Position numbers and translations under genes: made by a program
NCBI RefSeq assembly: GCF_030160455.1
Contig: NZ_BSOJ01000015.1
Coordinates: forward strand, 124,001-188,000
Reading direction: 5' to 3'
Length of the DNA stretch: 64,000 nt
Source of the DNA: Limnobacter litoralis
GTDB taxonomy: Bacteria; Pseudomonadota; Gammaproteobacteria; Burkholderiales; Burkholderiaceae_B
The notes under the pieces: model-generated
Databases searched by the model: none
Seen by the model: only the letters and a program-made list of their open reading frames with translations
Told to the model about the DNA's origin: nothing
Part shown: positions 8,690-17,396 of the stretch, one piece after another
Layout of the letters: each line of letters starts with the position of its first letter
Numbering within the stretch: position 1 is the first letter of the stretch

Positions 8690-10917
8690 GACTTGCGTCC
8701 TGCTTCATCTTCAAGCGCCACCAAGCCGTGAATGTCTGTCTCAAAGCCCGGAAACTGGGCGTTGAAGTCGCGCGCGAACCGCAAATAATCCACGATGGTT
8801 GAGTTGAATTTTTCACCGGGAATCAGCAAAGGAATTCCGGGTGGGTATGGGGTCAACAGCGCCGAGGTAATGCGGCCTTCCAGTTCATCGATGGGCACCC
8901 GTTCAATTTCACGGTGGGCCACCTTGGCGTAGGCGTCAGCAGGCACCATGGCAGGCTGCATGTCTGACAAATACATTTCAGTGGTCAGGCGCGCCACGTC
9001 TTTCTTGCGATACATGTCGTGTATGCGCTGGCACAAATCTTTCAGACCGACCCGCTCATAGCGGGGGTGCACCTTGCAGAACTCAGGGATGACACGCCAC
9101 AAGGGCTGGTTTTTGTCGTAATCGTCTTTGAACTGCTGAAGCGCAGTCACCAAGGTGTTCCAACGGCCCTTGGTGATGCCAATGGTGAACATGATGAAGA
9201 ATGAATACAGACCCGTTTTTTCAACAATCACACCGTGCTCAGCCAGATATTTGGTCACGATTGAGGCAGGAATACCGGCGTCATCAAACTGGCCATTGAC
9301 GTCCAGCCCCGGATTCACAATCGTCGCCTTGATGGGGTCAAGCATGTTAAACCCACTGGCGAGTTTGCCGAACCCGTGCCAGGTGTCGGTGGCGTGAATC
9401 ATCCAGTCGTCTCGGGTTCCAATGCCCTCCTCGCCCAGATGATCGGGGCCCCACACCTTGAACCACCAGTCTTGCCCAAACTCTTCAGCGACTTTGCGCA
9501 TGGCACGGCGAAAATCCAGCGCTTCAAAAATACTTTCTTCAACCAACGCTGTACCGCCAGGGGGTTCCATCATGGCCGCTGCAATGTCACACGATGCAAT
9601 GATGGCGTACTGCGGGCTGGTGGAGGTGTGCATCAGGTAGGCTTCGTTGAACACGTGCCTGTCCAGTTTTCTGTTTTCGGACTCCTGCACAAGAATTTGA
9701 GAGGCCTGAGACAGACCTGCCAACAGTTTGTGGGTTGATTGGGTCGCAAACACCAGTGAGTCTTTGCTGCGTGGCCTGTCTTTGCCAATCGCATGCATGT
9801 CCTTGTACATCGGATGGAACGTGGCGTGTGGCAGCCAGGCTTCATCAAAATGCAGCGTGTCAATTTCAGAGCCCAAGATGCTCTTGATCATTTCAACGTT
9901 GTACAAAACACCATCATAGGTACTTTGCGTGATGGTCAAAATACGGGGCTTTTTGTTCTTGGCTTTGCTGGCAAATGGATGGTTTTCGATCTTCTTGCGA
10001 ATGCTCTCGGGGCGGAATTCTTCCAGCGGAATCGGTCCGATGATGCCCAAATGGTTGCGGGTGGGTGTGAGAAACACCGGAATGGCGCCCATCATGGTGA
10101 TCGAATGCAAGATGGATTTGTGGCAGTTTCTATCGACCACCACGATGTCACCTGGGGCCACGTTGGCGTGCCACACCATCTTGTTGGACGTTGAGGTGCC
10201 GTTGGTCACGAAAAAACAGTGATCCGCATTGAAAATGCGTGCAGCGTTGCGTTCTGAATCGGCAACTGGTCCAGTGTGGTCGAGCAATTGACCCAATTCG
10301 TCCACCGCATTGCACACGTCTGCGCGCAGCATGTTTTCGCCAAAAAACTGGTGGAACATGCGCCCAACAGGGCTTTTCAGAAAGGCCACGCCACCGGAGT
10401 GACCCGGACAGTGCCAAGAATAGGACCCGTCTTGGGCATAATGCACCAAGGCCCGAAAAAATGGCGGCGCCAATGAATCCATGTAGGACTTCGCTTCACG
10501 AATGATGTGACGCGCCACAAATTCAGGTGTGTCTTCAAACATGTGAATAAAGCCGTGCAGCTCTTTCAAGATGCCGTTTGGAATGTGACGCGAGGTGCGT
10601 GTTTCACCGTACAGATAGATCGGGATATCCGAGTTTTTGAAACGGATTTCCTCAACAAAGTTTTTCAGGTTTGCCAGCGCATTTTCAACTTCTTCACTGC
10701 TGCCAGCGCCAAATTCTTCATCGTCAATCGACAAGATAAAAGCACTAGCCCGGCTCTGTTGCTGCGCAAACTGCGACAGGTCGCCGTAGCTGGTCACACC
10801 CAGCACCTCAATGCCCTCTTTTTCGATGGCATCGGCCAAAGCGCGAATTCCCAGCCCCGATGCATTTTCGGAGCGAAAGTCTTCATCAATAATGACGATC
10901 GGGAAGTTGAATTTCAT
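8662..10917 (-). CDS. Orn/Lys/Arg decarboxylase (PLP fold type I)
   Basis: A 751-residue member of the large bacterial lysine/ornithine/arginine decarboxylase family. The order is an N-terminal receiver-like wing domain (about 1-130), the PLP-binding major domain with the Lys in QSTHKLLAGLSQ near residue 390, and a C-terminal domain. The cofactor-contact segment FVTNGTSTSNK lies near 245 and HFDEAWLPHA near 355. Products would be cadaverine, putrescine or agmatine; sequence alone does not fix the substrate. The ATG at 10917 has CAGGA seven bases upstream, better than the ORF-extending start at 10956. Its 3' end overlaps metC convergently by 28 bp. Confidence 0.9.
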   Translation of the reverse strand: MKFNFPIVIIDEDFRSENASGLGIRALADAIEKEGIEVLGVTSYGDLSQFAQQQSRASAFILSIDDEEFGAGSSEEVENALANLKNFVEEIRFKNSDIPIYLYGETRTSRHIPNGILKELHGFIHMFEDTPEFVARHIIREAKSYMDSLAPPFFRALVHYAQDGSYSWHCPGHSGGVAFLKSPVGRMFHQFFGENMLRADVCNAVDELGQLLDHTGPVADSERNAARIFNADHCFFVTNGTSTSNKMVWHANVAPGDIVVVDRNCHKSILHSITMMGAIPVFLTPTRNHLGIIGPIPLEEFRPESIRKKIENHPFASKAKNKKPRILTITQSTYDGVLYNVEMIKSILGSEIDTLHFDEAWLPHATFHPMYKDMHAIGKDRPRSKDSLVFATQSTHKLLAGLSQASQILVQESENRKLDRHVFNEAYLMHTSTSPQYAIIASCDIAAAMMEPPGGTALVEESIFEALDFRRAMRKVAEEFGQDWWFKVWGPDHLGEEGIGTRDDWMIHATDTWHGFGKLASGFNMLDPIKATIVNPGLDVNGQFDDAGIPASIVTKYLAEHGVIVEKTGLYSFFIMFTIGITKGRWNTLVTALQQFKDDYDKNQPLWRVIPEFCKVHPRYERVGLKDLCQRIHDMYRKKDVARLTTEMYLSDMQPAMVPADAYAKVAHREIERVPIDELEGRITSALLTPYPPGIPLLIPGEKFNSTIVDYLRFARDFNAQFPGFETDIHGLVALEDEAGRKSYFVDCVKT

Positions 10918-11107
10918 TGAAAATCCTGAAAAAAAACACTGTTTAAACCCGTACATTATCGCCTGTTATGGTGGCGTACCCAACTGCAAATTCACATCAC
11001 CTGCAATTTGTCGCATTTTTTCAGTCCCTCGCTACAAAGAGTGAGTTCACAGTTCTGTCACGTAACAGCAGTTCAATACGCGGGTTACAGCGCATTCCCA
11101 AACAAAC

Positions 11108-12247
11108 ATGGCAGTTCAAGCTCTGTCAGCATTGCACCCCATTGAGGCTGACCCATTCACCTACAACACCCTGTTTTCCAAGCAGGCGGCCAAGACGGCG
11201 TTTCGAGCAGTCGAAAACTATCAGTTGGCTTATCAGCGCGCCCGCACCTTACACAAAGAAATCAATGGCACAAAGCCCGCAGGCAGTGGCCATCACGCGG
11301 GTGATCAGACACTGCTCAATCCGGTGCAATTTCGAAGCAAGACCATTCGGCGATTAATCAAATGTGCCTCGATTTTCGAAGAGATTGGTGAAGCCAGTGC
11401 CGATGTCTCAAGCATGATTGAACGATTTACGCGACATTGTATTTCAGGTGGGGATAAAACCGATCTCGCAAAAATTGCAGCCGCGGGCACAGGACGAGTC
11501 GTCTCAAGTCAGTTAACCTTCGGTGTCGCTGGTGTTAATAAAATGGTGGCTTGTGGATGCATGTTTACGTCCTGCATGCTAAGTATCATCGCGCTAAGCC
11601 TGTCAAAAACCAAACTGGGCGCACGGCGCAGCGAAGAAGAAATCCGTCAGGCCTTGGCCAATGGTGAAGGCAATCTGCCTGAACTCTACCCCTTCATCGC
11701 TCGAAATCTTGAAAAAGCCAAGGGGCGGGCTCTGCGGGAGATTGAGCGTTGGGCAAAACCATTGGGGGGCACGGCAATCCGTAAGCTGCGGTTTTTAAAG
11801 GAACGCTTGAGTCGGAATACGTCTGATTCGACAGGCCCTGCTGCGAGCAGGCAGCTGGGCACAAACTACATGTGGAACAATCGGCACCAGTATTCTCGAT
11901 TGGTGCGTGCTCTCCTGCACTCTGCCAACGTCATCTTTACCGTTGTCAACAAAGCATTTTGCTCGTATGACAAACACTTGGGTGTCTTTGTGGGTCAAAA
12001 AATTCTGGCCAAACGACTGGGGCGTACTTTGGGAACCAGAGTCGCTCTGACCGTGATGTATGGGGTAGCAGCCGCAGTGGCCTACTTTTTGTCTCAGACT
12101 GGGTTTAGTTTGGCAACCTTAGGGGCCTGCGCCTGTGGACTGGCATTTCTGTTGATTCTGGTGGCCAAGGCCCAGGTTGCAATGGGCCATGGCTGGTTGG
12201 GTGATTGCAAAAAACCGATCAAACCATTCAAGCCTTTGGCAGCGTGA
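11108..12247 (+). CDS. Hypothetical membrane protein, no family recognised
   Basis: 379 residues of unknown function. The N-terminal 120 residues are soluble and basic-helical. A hydrophobic, Cys-rich span lies at about 145-165 ([20 protein letters not shown]). A charged middle region of about 130 residues follows, and a C-terminal pair of hydrophobic segments at about 315-360 contains [13 protein letters not shown]. No signal peptide is seen. The ATG at 11108 lacks a clear ribosome site, and the 190-bp upstream gap shows no obvious promoter. The last 20 bases overlap the convergent dcd gene. That the frame stays open over 1.1 kb and the protein is orderly supports a real gene. Confidence 0.6.
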   Translation: MAVQALSALHPIEADPFTYNTLFSKQAAKTAFRAVENYQLAYQRARTLHKEINGTKPAGSGHHAGDQTLLNPVQFRSKTIRRLIKCASIFEEIGEASADVSSMIERFTRHCISGGDKTDLAKIAAAGTGRVVSSQLTFGVAGVNKMVACGCMFTSCMLSIIALSLSKTKLGARRSEEEIRQALANGEGNLPELYPFIARNLEKAKGRALREIERWAKPLGGTAIRKLRFLKERLSRNTSDSTGPAASRQLGTNYMWNNRHQYSRLVRALLHSANVIFTVVNKAFCSYDKHLGVFVGQKILAKRLGRTLGTRVALTVMYGVAAAVAYFLSQTGFSLATLGACACGLAFLLILVAKAQVAMGHGWLGDCKKPIKPFKPLAA

Positions 12248-12794
12248 CGCCTTTCTGACCTTGGTACTTGCCACCTCTGTCCTTGTACGAGGTTTCACAG
12301 ACTTCGTCACTTTCAAAAAACAGAACTTGCGCACATCCCTCACCTGCATAAATTTTGGCAGGTAACGGCGTTGTGTTTGAAAACTCCAGCGTGACAAAGC
12401 CCTCCCATTCAGGTTCAAACGGAGTGACATTGACGATGATTCCGCAGCGTGCGTAGGTACTTTTTCCGAGGCAGATGGTTAACACATTGCGTGGTATACG
12501 GAAATATTCAACTGTGCGAGCCAAGGCAAACGAATTGGGCGGAATGATGCAAACGTCACCCGTGAAATCCACAAAGCTTTTCTCATCAAAGTTCTTGGGA
12601 TCGACGATCGTGCTGTTGATATTGGTGAATATCTTGAACTCAGGCGCACATCGAATGTCGTAGCCGTAACTGGAGGTGCCGTAAGAAATGACCCTTTGGT
12701 CGCCGGCATGCCGAACCTGGCCGGGCTCGAATGGTTCGATCATTCCGTAGGATTCCGCCATCCTGCGGATCCATTTGTCTGACTTGATGCTCAT
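12228..12794 (-). CDS. dcd: dCTP deaminase
   Basis: Deaminates dCTP to dUTP, the main route to dTTP in many Proteobacteria. The 188 residues match the family length exactly. Signatures are the N-terminal [13 protein letters not shown], the substrate segment SSYGYDIR near residue 42, the catalytic KSTYARCG with its Ser/Arg near 110, the Glu of [10 protein letters not shown] near 125, and the terminal [12 protein letters not shown]. The ATG at 12794 is unambiguous. It overlaps the convergent hypothetical membrane gene by 20 bp. Confidence 0.97.
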   Translation of the reverse strand: MSIKSDKWIRRMAESYGMIEPFEPGQVRHAGDQRVISYGTSSYGYDIRCAPEFKIFTNINSTIVDPKNFDEKSFVDFTGDVCIIPPNSFALARTVEYFRIPRNVLTICLGKSTYARCGIIVNVTPFEPEWEGFVTLEFSNTTPLPAKIYAGEGCAQVLFFESDEVCETSYKDRGGKYQGQKGVTLPKA

Positions 12795-12838
12795 CGCTGG
12801 CTCTAGTTGGTTGAGTCAAACCGGAATGTTACCTGAGA

Positions 12839-13363
12839 CTATTGTGGATGCGCTTCGAAGTGATTCAATATTTCGGACAAATCCTGCAAAATGGTCTCGG
12901 CCAAAGCGTCAAAGAATGTGCGAATCAGTTCGCCAAGTTGAGAGGCGGTTACCTTCTCAAGGGGGAGTTGAATCAAAAACTCGAGTTTTTCGCTTTCCAT
13001 ATTGATCGCTACCTGATATTGAAAATCAAGCATGTGTGCCATGGCAAAAGCCTCTGCCAGAAAATGCAGGCAAACCTCGGCCGCGTTGGGGGCATTCATG
13101 TCATAAAGGGGGAAGCCCATAACCATCCACCGACCAGCTTGGGACTGCCCAGGACGCAGAAACACCTCAAACTCAAGTTTTTTACCCATGATGACCTTGT
13201 CACCATCAAACCACTGAAAACCAGCAAGGCTCAGAGACTCATGAACCAACGTCGACTCGGCTGCATAAAAGCCATTGGGTAACGGCTGGTTTGGCTCATG
13301 ACCAGGACGAGTGACCCGAGGAGGAATCTTGGTGGTCTGAGAGGAATTGAACGGCTTTTGCAT
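12839..13363 (-). CDS. Hypothetical protein, no family recognised
   Basis: A 174-residue cytoplasmic protein with no signal peptide or membrane span. The N-terminal 35 residues are Pro/Gln-rich and probably disordered; the rest reads as an alternating beta/alpha domain ending in a long acidic amphipathic helix (about 130-170). The ATG at 13363 has AGGGG seven bases upstream; the frame also runs open to 13393. It lies 44 bp upstream of dcd on the same strand and 70 bp downstream of another unrecognised gene. The fold has a faint resemblance to small secretion chaperones, but that is not supported by a motif. Confidence 0.6.
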   Translation of the reverse strand: MQKPFNSSQTTKIPPRVTRPGHEPNQPLPNGFYAAESTLVHESLSLAGFQWFDGDKVIMGKKLEFEVFLRPGQSQAGRWMVMGFPLYDMNAPNAAEVCLHFLAEAFAMAHMLDFQYQVAINMESEKLEFLIQLPLEKVTASQLGELIRTFFDALAETILQDLSEILNHFEAHPQ

Positions 13364-13433
13364 GGACAGGCCCCTGCTGAACTGGATCCGCACCAGTGTA
13401 GCCAGATGAAGGGGGATACGGGTATACCCTGAA

Positions 13434-14297
13434 TCAATGAGAGTGAGTGATCGAAGCTTGATCTTGCGATCGGACTTGCGACATTGCAGCGGTCAACTGA
13501 GACTGAATGGCGACATCCAATGCGGCCTGAGCGGCCATGTTAGAGACCTCTCCCTGGATGGAGAACACTTTGTACTGTCCGCCCTGCAGGCGGTTCACCC
13601 AAAATGCAAAGCGATTAAAAACAAGGCCTGACTTGTCAGATTGGCTGTCAGCCATGTCCAGAAACCTGGGGATCAATGCAATTTGATCCTTCGGATTAAA
13701 CACGAGCAATTGCCATGCGCCTGCGCCATCGGGTTCAAGTTGAAAATTCCAGTCTGCGCCGATATCCAGACCGAGAGCGAGCTTTCCTGCGCGCCCTTTG
13801 ATGCCTCCTCCGGGAAATACGATTCCCGACATCGACTGACAACTGCGCTTGAATTCAACAAATTGCAGCTTGCTGGCAAGCACATCCATTGAATAAGGCA
13901 AGCCATTGGGAGACTTGCTCAAGGGGATCGAAAACCAGTCTGCGAGTCGCTCATTGACATGGAGCAGCGCACAATCAGACTGCAGGTCAAGAATTTGAAT
14001 TTGCTTGTCAGGCCAACGCTGTCGGACAATTTGCGGCCAGCTGGAATTAAACTCTGGGTGCCCGGAGAGCAGTACGGTCAAGTGTGTACTTCCCGGAATA
14101 ACCCAGACTTCATGCGCGTCTCCGTCTGGTTGGGTGCAGGCCACCTGATACAGGTCATTGGCAACTGGCTGCAGGCACTGCGAGGAAATTTCCACATTCT
14201 CATTTTCATGGCTGGTGGCGGTAGCCGAAGGAATGAGCGTCAGGAACAGGAAAACGGAGGACGCGACGCAAAAACAGGCTTTAACAAGGCAATTCAT
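13434..14297 (-). CDS. Hypothetical secreted protein
   Basis: A 287-residue protein beginning with a clear Sec signal peptide: positive MNCLVKA, a hydrophobic core to about residue 22, then SATATS as a likely cleavage region. The mature part has several cysteines and no recognised domain, so it is probably periplasmic. The ATG at 14297 is chosen because it puts the signal peptide at the N-terminus; the frame is open to a TTG at 14348, and no strong ribosome site marks either. It is followed by the 174-residue hypothetical gene and dcd on the same strand. Confidence 0.6.
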   Translation of the reverse strand: MNCLVKACFCVASSVFLFLTLIPSATATSHENENVEISSQCLQPVANDLYQVACTQPDGDAHEVWVIPGSTHLTVLLSGHPEFNSSWPQIVRQRWPDKQIQILDLQSDCALLHVNERLADWFSIPLSKSPNGLPYSMDVLASKLQFVEFKRSCQSMSGIVFPGGGIKGRAGKLALGLDIGADWNFQLEPDGAGAWQLLVFNPKDQIALIPRFLDMADSQSDKSGLVFNRFAFWVNRLQGGQYKVFSIQGEVSNMAAQAALDVAIQSQLTAAMSQVRSQDQASITHSH

Positions 14298-14360
14298 GGT
14301 GTGGAGTGCGCGTTCAAAACGCCAGAGTGTAGGCCTTGACAATGACAATCTTGCAAAGGG

Positions 14361-15332
14361 TCACTGACTGGAGTGAGACAGCACCGCTCGAGACAGGCAT
14401 TCAGTCATACGGCCACTCTCGGCGAGGTGACCCGTGTCAGACAGCTCAATCAAATTTGACCCTGGAAGCAGTTCCGACAGAAACCTGGCTCCACCTGGCG
14501 GACAGACTGTATCCATCAGGCCTTGGACAATGGTCACGGGCAGACCGGAAAGGCTTAAAGAATGGCCCACTTCATTCAGAAAATTGGGGGTCACAAAACA
14601 ATCATGCAACAGGAAATGCGCCTGTAAACGATACTTTCGGACCAGCAAAAGATCTTGATTTCCACCGGTCGAAGTCGCCGCCTTTGAAGCCGTTTTGACG
14701 CTTAAAAGCTGGTTTTCCAACTGTGACCAAAGCCTGCACATTTCCAGCTGATCTTCAGGGGGGGCAGACAGCAGTCTTTGGCAAACTGCATGCGTATGTG
14801 CACCTTTACCGAACCACTGATTGTACCGATCTGGATCTTGCGCCTCCAATTGGTGGAAAAAGGCATCCACTCTGGACTGAAGAGGCAAAAAAGGCGCCCG
14901 CAGCACCAGCGATGCAATGCGATCGGGACAATCGGCCGCTAAAAGCAAGGCCAAAAACGCGCCCCACGAACCCGCAAGCACATGAAACTGCTCAATGCCG
15001 AGTGCGTCAGCCAGCGACAGGGCATCGTCAAGAAGTCGCTGAGTGTCTACACAATTCAGATCAAGATCTTCGCTAAGGCCGCTGTTGCGCTGGTCAAAGC
15101 CAAACCAGGGAACCCCGTTGGCCCTCAGGGGGGCAATTTGGGCGGCGCTTAATCGTCCGCCCGGGCCGCCATGCAGGACCAGCCAGGGCCTGCTGGTGCT
15201 CTCTTGCATACCGTGTTCGGCCCAAACGGCCAGATTGCCACCAAAGTCCATGGTGGCCGCAGGTTCAGTCCAGTATGCCGCACGGTCCGCACCACAGGGT
15301 GGTCTTGCAATTTGCCCGAAGGTGCAGAACAT
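14361..15332 (-). CDS. Alpha/beta hydrolase, proline iminopeptidase-like (S33)
   Basis: A 323-residue alpha/beta hydrolase. The oxyanion motif HGGPGG lies near residue 54, the nucleophile elbow GSWGAF near 122, and the final catalytic His in DTGHLAE near 303, with an Asp in GLMDTVCPP near 275. HGGPG is typical of prolyl aminopeptidases and related S33 peptidases, which release N-terminal proline. It lies 12 bp downstream of apbC on the same strand and may be co-transcribed. The family is firm; the peptidase substrate is inferred. Confidence 0.8.
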   Translation of the reverse strand: MFCTFGQIARPPCGADRAAYWTEPAATMDFGGNLAVWAEHGMQESTSRPWLVLHGGPGGRLSAAQIAPLRANGVPWFGFDQRNSGLSEDLDLNCVDTQRLLDDALSLADALGIEQFHVLAGSWGAFLALLLAADCPDRIASLVLRAPFLPLQSRVDAFFHQLEAQDPDRYNQWFGKGAHTHAVCQRLLSAPPEDQLEMCRLWSQLENQLLSVKTASKAATSTGGNQDLLLVRKYRLQAHFLLHDCFVTPNFLNEVGHSLSLSGLPVTIVQGLMDTVCPPGGARFLSELLPGSNLIELSDTGHLAESGRMTECLSRAVLSHSSQ

Positions 15333-15344
15333 GCGTGAGCGACC

Positions 15345-16433
15345 TCAGGTGTTTTGAACCACGATGGACGGAAACTTCAAGGACATGTCTTTGCTCTGCT
15401 CGGCAATTCGAATGGCCACCTTGCGCGCAATTTCCTTGTAGGTTTTCGCCAAAACACCGTCTGGCTCGGCAACAACAGTGGGCTTTCCGGAATCGGCCTG
15501 CTGGCGAATTCGAATGTCCAAAGGCAAGCCACCCAGGTAGTGAAGGTTGTAATCCTGAGCCATTTTCTGGCCACCACCCTCTCCAAAAATGTGTTCTTGA
15601 TGACCACAGTTTGTGCATACATGGATTGCCATGTTTTCCACAAGGCCCAAAATGGGAACACCCACTTTCTCGAACATTTTCAGACCCTTGCGGGCGTCCA
15701 GCAAAGCGATGTCCTGCGGCGTGGTCACGATGACGGCACCAGTCACCGGCACCTTCTGTGACAGGGTCAATTGAATGTCGCCAGTACCCGGTGGCATGTC
15801 CACAATGAGGTAGTCCAGATCCTGCCAGTTGGTTTGCTTGAGCAACTGCTCAAGTGCGCTGGTGACCATGGGGCCGCGCCACACCATCGGTGTGTCCTCG
15901 TCAATTAAAAACCCGATGGACATGGCCTGAATGTTGTGACCTTCCATGGGATCGATAATCTGTCCGTCTGCAGACTGCGGACGCCCAGTGATGCCCAGCA
16001 TGGTTGGTTGTGAAGGACCATAGATGTCAGCGTCCAACATGCCAACCCGCGCGCCTTCTGCACTCAGCGCCAGTGCCAAATTGACGGCCGTGGTACTTTT
16101 GCCCACACCACCCTTACCAGAGGCAACTGCGATGATGTTTTTGACGTTGGGCATGGGCTTAAGACCACGTTGAACCGCATGCGTCAGAATCTTGATGGAC
16201 GCATTCACGCTCACATTTTCAACACCAGCCACCGTGCGCACCGCTGCAATTGCGCTTTTACGAATTGAATCAATCTGGCTTTTGCCGGGATAGCTGAGTT
16301 CCAGGTCAAAACTGACATCGCCCCCATCCACCTGAATGTTTTTAATGAGCTTCGCCGTGATCAGATCCTTGTTGAGGTTTGGATCAATGACACCGCGCAG
16401 TGCATCGCGCACCGTGTCCGCACTTACTGACAT
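15345..16433 (-). CDS. apbC: Iron-sulfur cluster carrier protein ApbC/Mrp
   Basis: A 362-residue P-loop ATPase that carries and transfers [4Fe-4S] clusters in the cytoplasm. A DUF59/MIP18 domain fills about residues 5-75, then the ParA-like ATPase starts with the deviant Walker A GKGGVGKSTT near 104. Walker B-type DMPPGTGD lies near 213 and the cluster-binding CTNC near 270. Length and order are those of Mrp/ApbC. The ATG at 16433 is the only good start. It is divergent from the rubrerythrin gene across a 245-bp gap. Confidence 0.95.
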   Translation of the reverse strand: MSVSADTVRDALRGVIDPNLNKDLITAKLIKNIQVDGGDVSFDLELSYPGKSQIDSIRKSAIAAVRTVAGVENVSVNASIKILTHAVQRGLKPMPNVKNIIAVASGKGGVGKSTTAVNLALALSAEGARVGMLDADIYGPSQPTMLGITGRPQSADGQIIDPMEGHNIQAMSIGFLIDEDTPMVWRGPMVTSALEQLLKQTNWQDLDYLIVDMPPGTGDIQLTLSQKVPVTGAVIVTTPQDIALLDARKGLKMFEKVGVPILGLVENMAIHVCTNCGHQEHIFGEGGGQKMAQDYNLHYLGGLPLDIRIRQQADSGKPTVVAEPDGVLAKTYKEIARKVAIRIAEQSKDMSLKFPSIVVQNT

Positions 16434-16608
16434 ACCTGTTCTCCTAGCTTCTGTAGAGCGTTCTTTTCCAGCACAGAGTCTAGCTTGTTTTTCACGGGTT
16501 CAGGGTGTGAAATCCGCAAAATTCCTGGTGGCGAACCATCAGGTAATCCCTAGCTGCCCACGAAAATCTGCGATAGCTTTTATTAATCTATTAATTTTTA
16601 ATTATTGA

Positions 16609-16637
16609 TTGTATTTATCTATCAAACTTTGTAAAAT
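16609..16637 (+). promoter_or_regulatory. Candidate sigma-70 promoter of rubrerythrin
   Basis: A weak -35 (TTGTAT, 16609-16614) is followed after 17 bp by a good -10 (TAAAAT, 16632-16637), in a markedly AT-rich part of the apbC/rubrerythrin gap. The gene's ribosome site AAGGAG lies at about 16667-16672. No OxyR, Fur or PerR box of correct spacing was found. Confidence 0.4.
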
Positions 16638-16678
16638 GGATCCATTGAAATTTTTTACCCATTCACAAGGAGTCAAAC

Positions 16679-17155
16679 ATGAGCAAGCGACCCGAAATCA
16701 AAACCTGGGAAAACCTTGAAGCAGCCTTTGCCGGAGAATCCATGGCGCACATCAAGTACAAGTATTTTGCAAAGCTGGCCCGCGCTGCAGGCGATGAAGA
16801 AACAGCGAAGGTGTTCGAAGAAACCGCAGCACAAGAAATCCTGCACGCCTTCGGCCATCTCGATTTGCTGTACCCCGCCGCTGAAATGACACCTGCAAAA
16901 GCACTTGAAATTGCCATTGCCGGTGAAACGTACGAATACACCGAAATGTATCCCAGCTTTCGCAAGCAGGCCGAGGCAGACGGAAACTCCAGCGCCGTCA
17001 AGGAAATGAACGAGCAGATCGCCGAGTCAAAAGAGCACGCCGAGCGTTTCCAGGCGTCTCTGGCCAAAGCACAGAAACGTTTTGATGCCTTGACCCGCGT
17101 AGAAGAGCGCCACGCCAACAATTATCAAAAACATCTTGATAACATCACGGCCTGA
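16679..17155 (+). CDS. Rubrerythrin, diiron domain only
   Basis: A 158-residue ferritin-like protein predicted to reduce hydrogen peroxide at a diiron centre. The four-helix bundle shows the paired ExxH/E ligands: EAAFAGESMAHIKY near residues 15-28, ETAAQEILHA near 50, and the ExxE-type pair GETYEYTEMYP near 80 with EQIAESKEHA near 110. The usual C-terminal rubredoxin domain is absent, but a separate rubredoxin gene follows 32 bp downstream. The ribosome site AAGGAG sits seven bases before the ATG. Confidence 0.88.
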   Translation: MSKRPEIKTWENLEAAFAGESMAHIKYKYFAKLARAAGDEETAKVFEETAAQEILHAFGHLDLLYPAAEMTPAKALEIAIAGETYEYTEMYPSFRKQAEADGNSSAVKEMNEQIAESKEHAERFQASLAKAQKRFDALTRVEERHANNYQKHLDNITA

Positions 17156-17187
17156 AAGATTGAAAGATTGAACACTGGAGAATTGAA

Positions 17188-17352
17188 ATGAAAACTTATG
17201 TATGCATTGTCTGTGGCTTTACTTATGACGAAGCGCAAGGCCTTCCTTCTGAAGGCATCGCGGCCGGTACAGCGTGGGCGGACGTGCCTGCGGACTGGCT
17301 CTGCCCCGACTGCGGCGTCGCAAAATCGGATTTTGAGATGGTTGAAGTGTAA
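17188..17352 (+). CDS. Rubredoxin (54 residues)
   Basis: A small electron carrier with one Fe(Cys)4 site. Four cysteines lie in two CxxCG knuckles at residues 6/9 (CIVCG) and 39/42 (CPDCG), separated by the standard 29 residues, with the conserved Y13, P20, P34, W37 and F49. The length is exactly that of classic rubredoxins. It follows the rubrerythrin gene by 32 bp and is followed by a strong terminator, so the two are almost surely one operon and rubredoxin is the likely electron donor to rubrerythrin. Confidence 0.95.
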   Translation: MKTYVCIVCGFTYDEAQGLPSEGIAAGTAWADVPADWLCPDCGVAKSDFEMVEV

Positions 17353-17363
17353 GCCTTTGCCTC

Positions 17364-17393
17364 AAAAAACCCCTGACAAGTCGGGGGTTTTTT
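17364..17393. terminator. Bidirectional rho-independent terminator
   Basis: The arms AAAAAACCCC and GGGGTTTTTT form a long GC-plus-AT stem with a short loop, giving a T run on either strand. It lies between the rubredoxin stop (17352) and the convergent DUF2804 gene stop (17397), and should end both transcripts. Confidence 0.88.
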
Positions 17394-17396
17394 CAT

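Noticed and set aside
11056-11069. CTGT-N6-ACAG upstream of the orphan membrane gene as a LexA box
   Set aside because: The spacing is 6 rather than 8 bases, so it does not match the LexA consensus.
16571-16595. ATAG...CTAT as an OxyR site before rubrerythrin
   Set aside because: The spacing between the half sites is 11 bases and not 7; the rest of the tetranucleotide array is missing.
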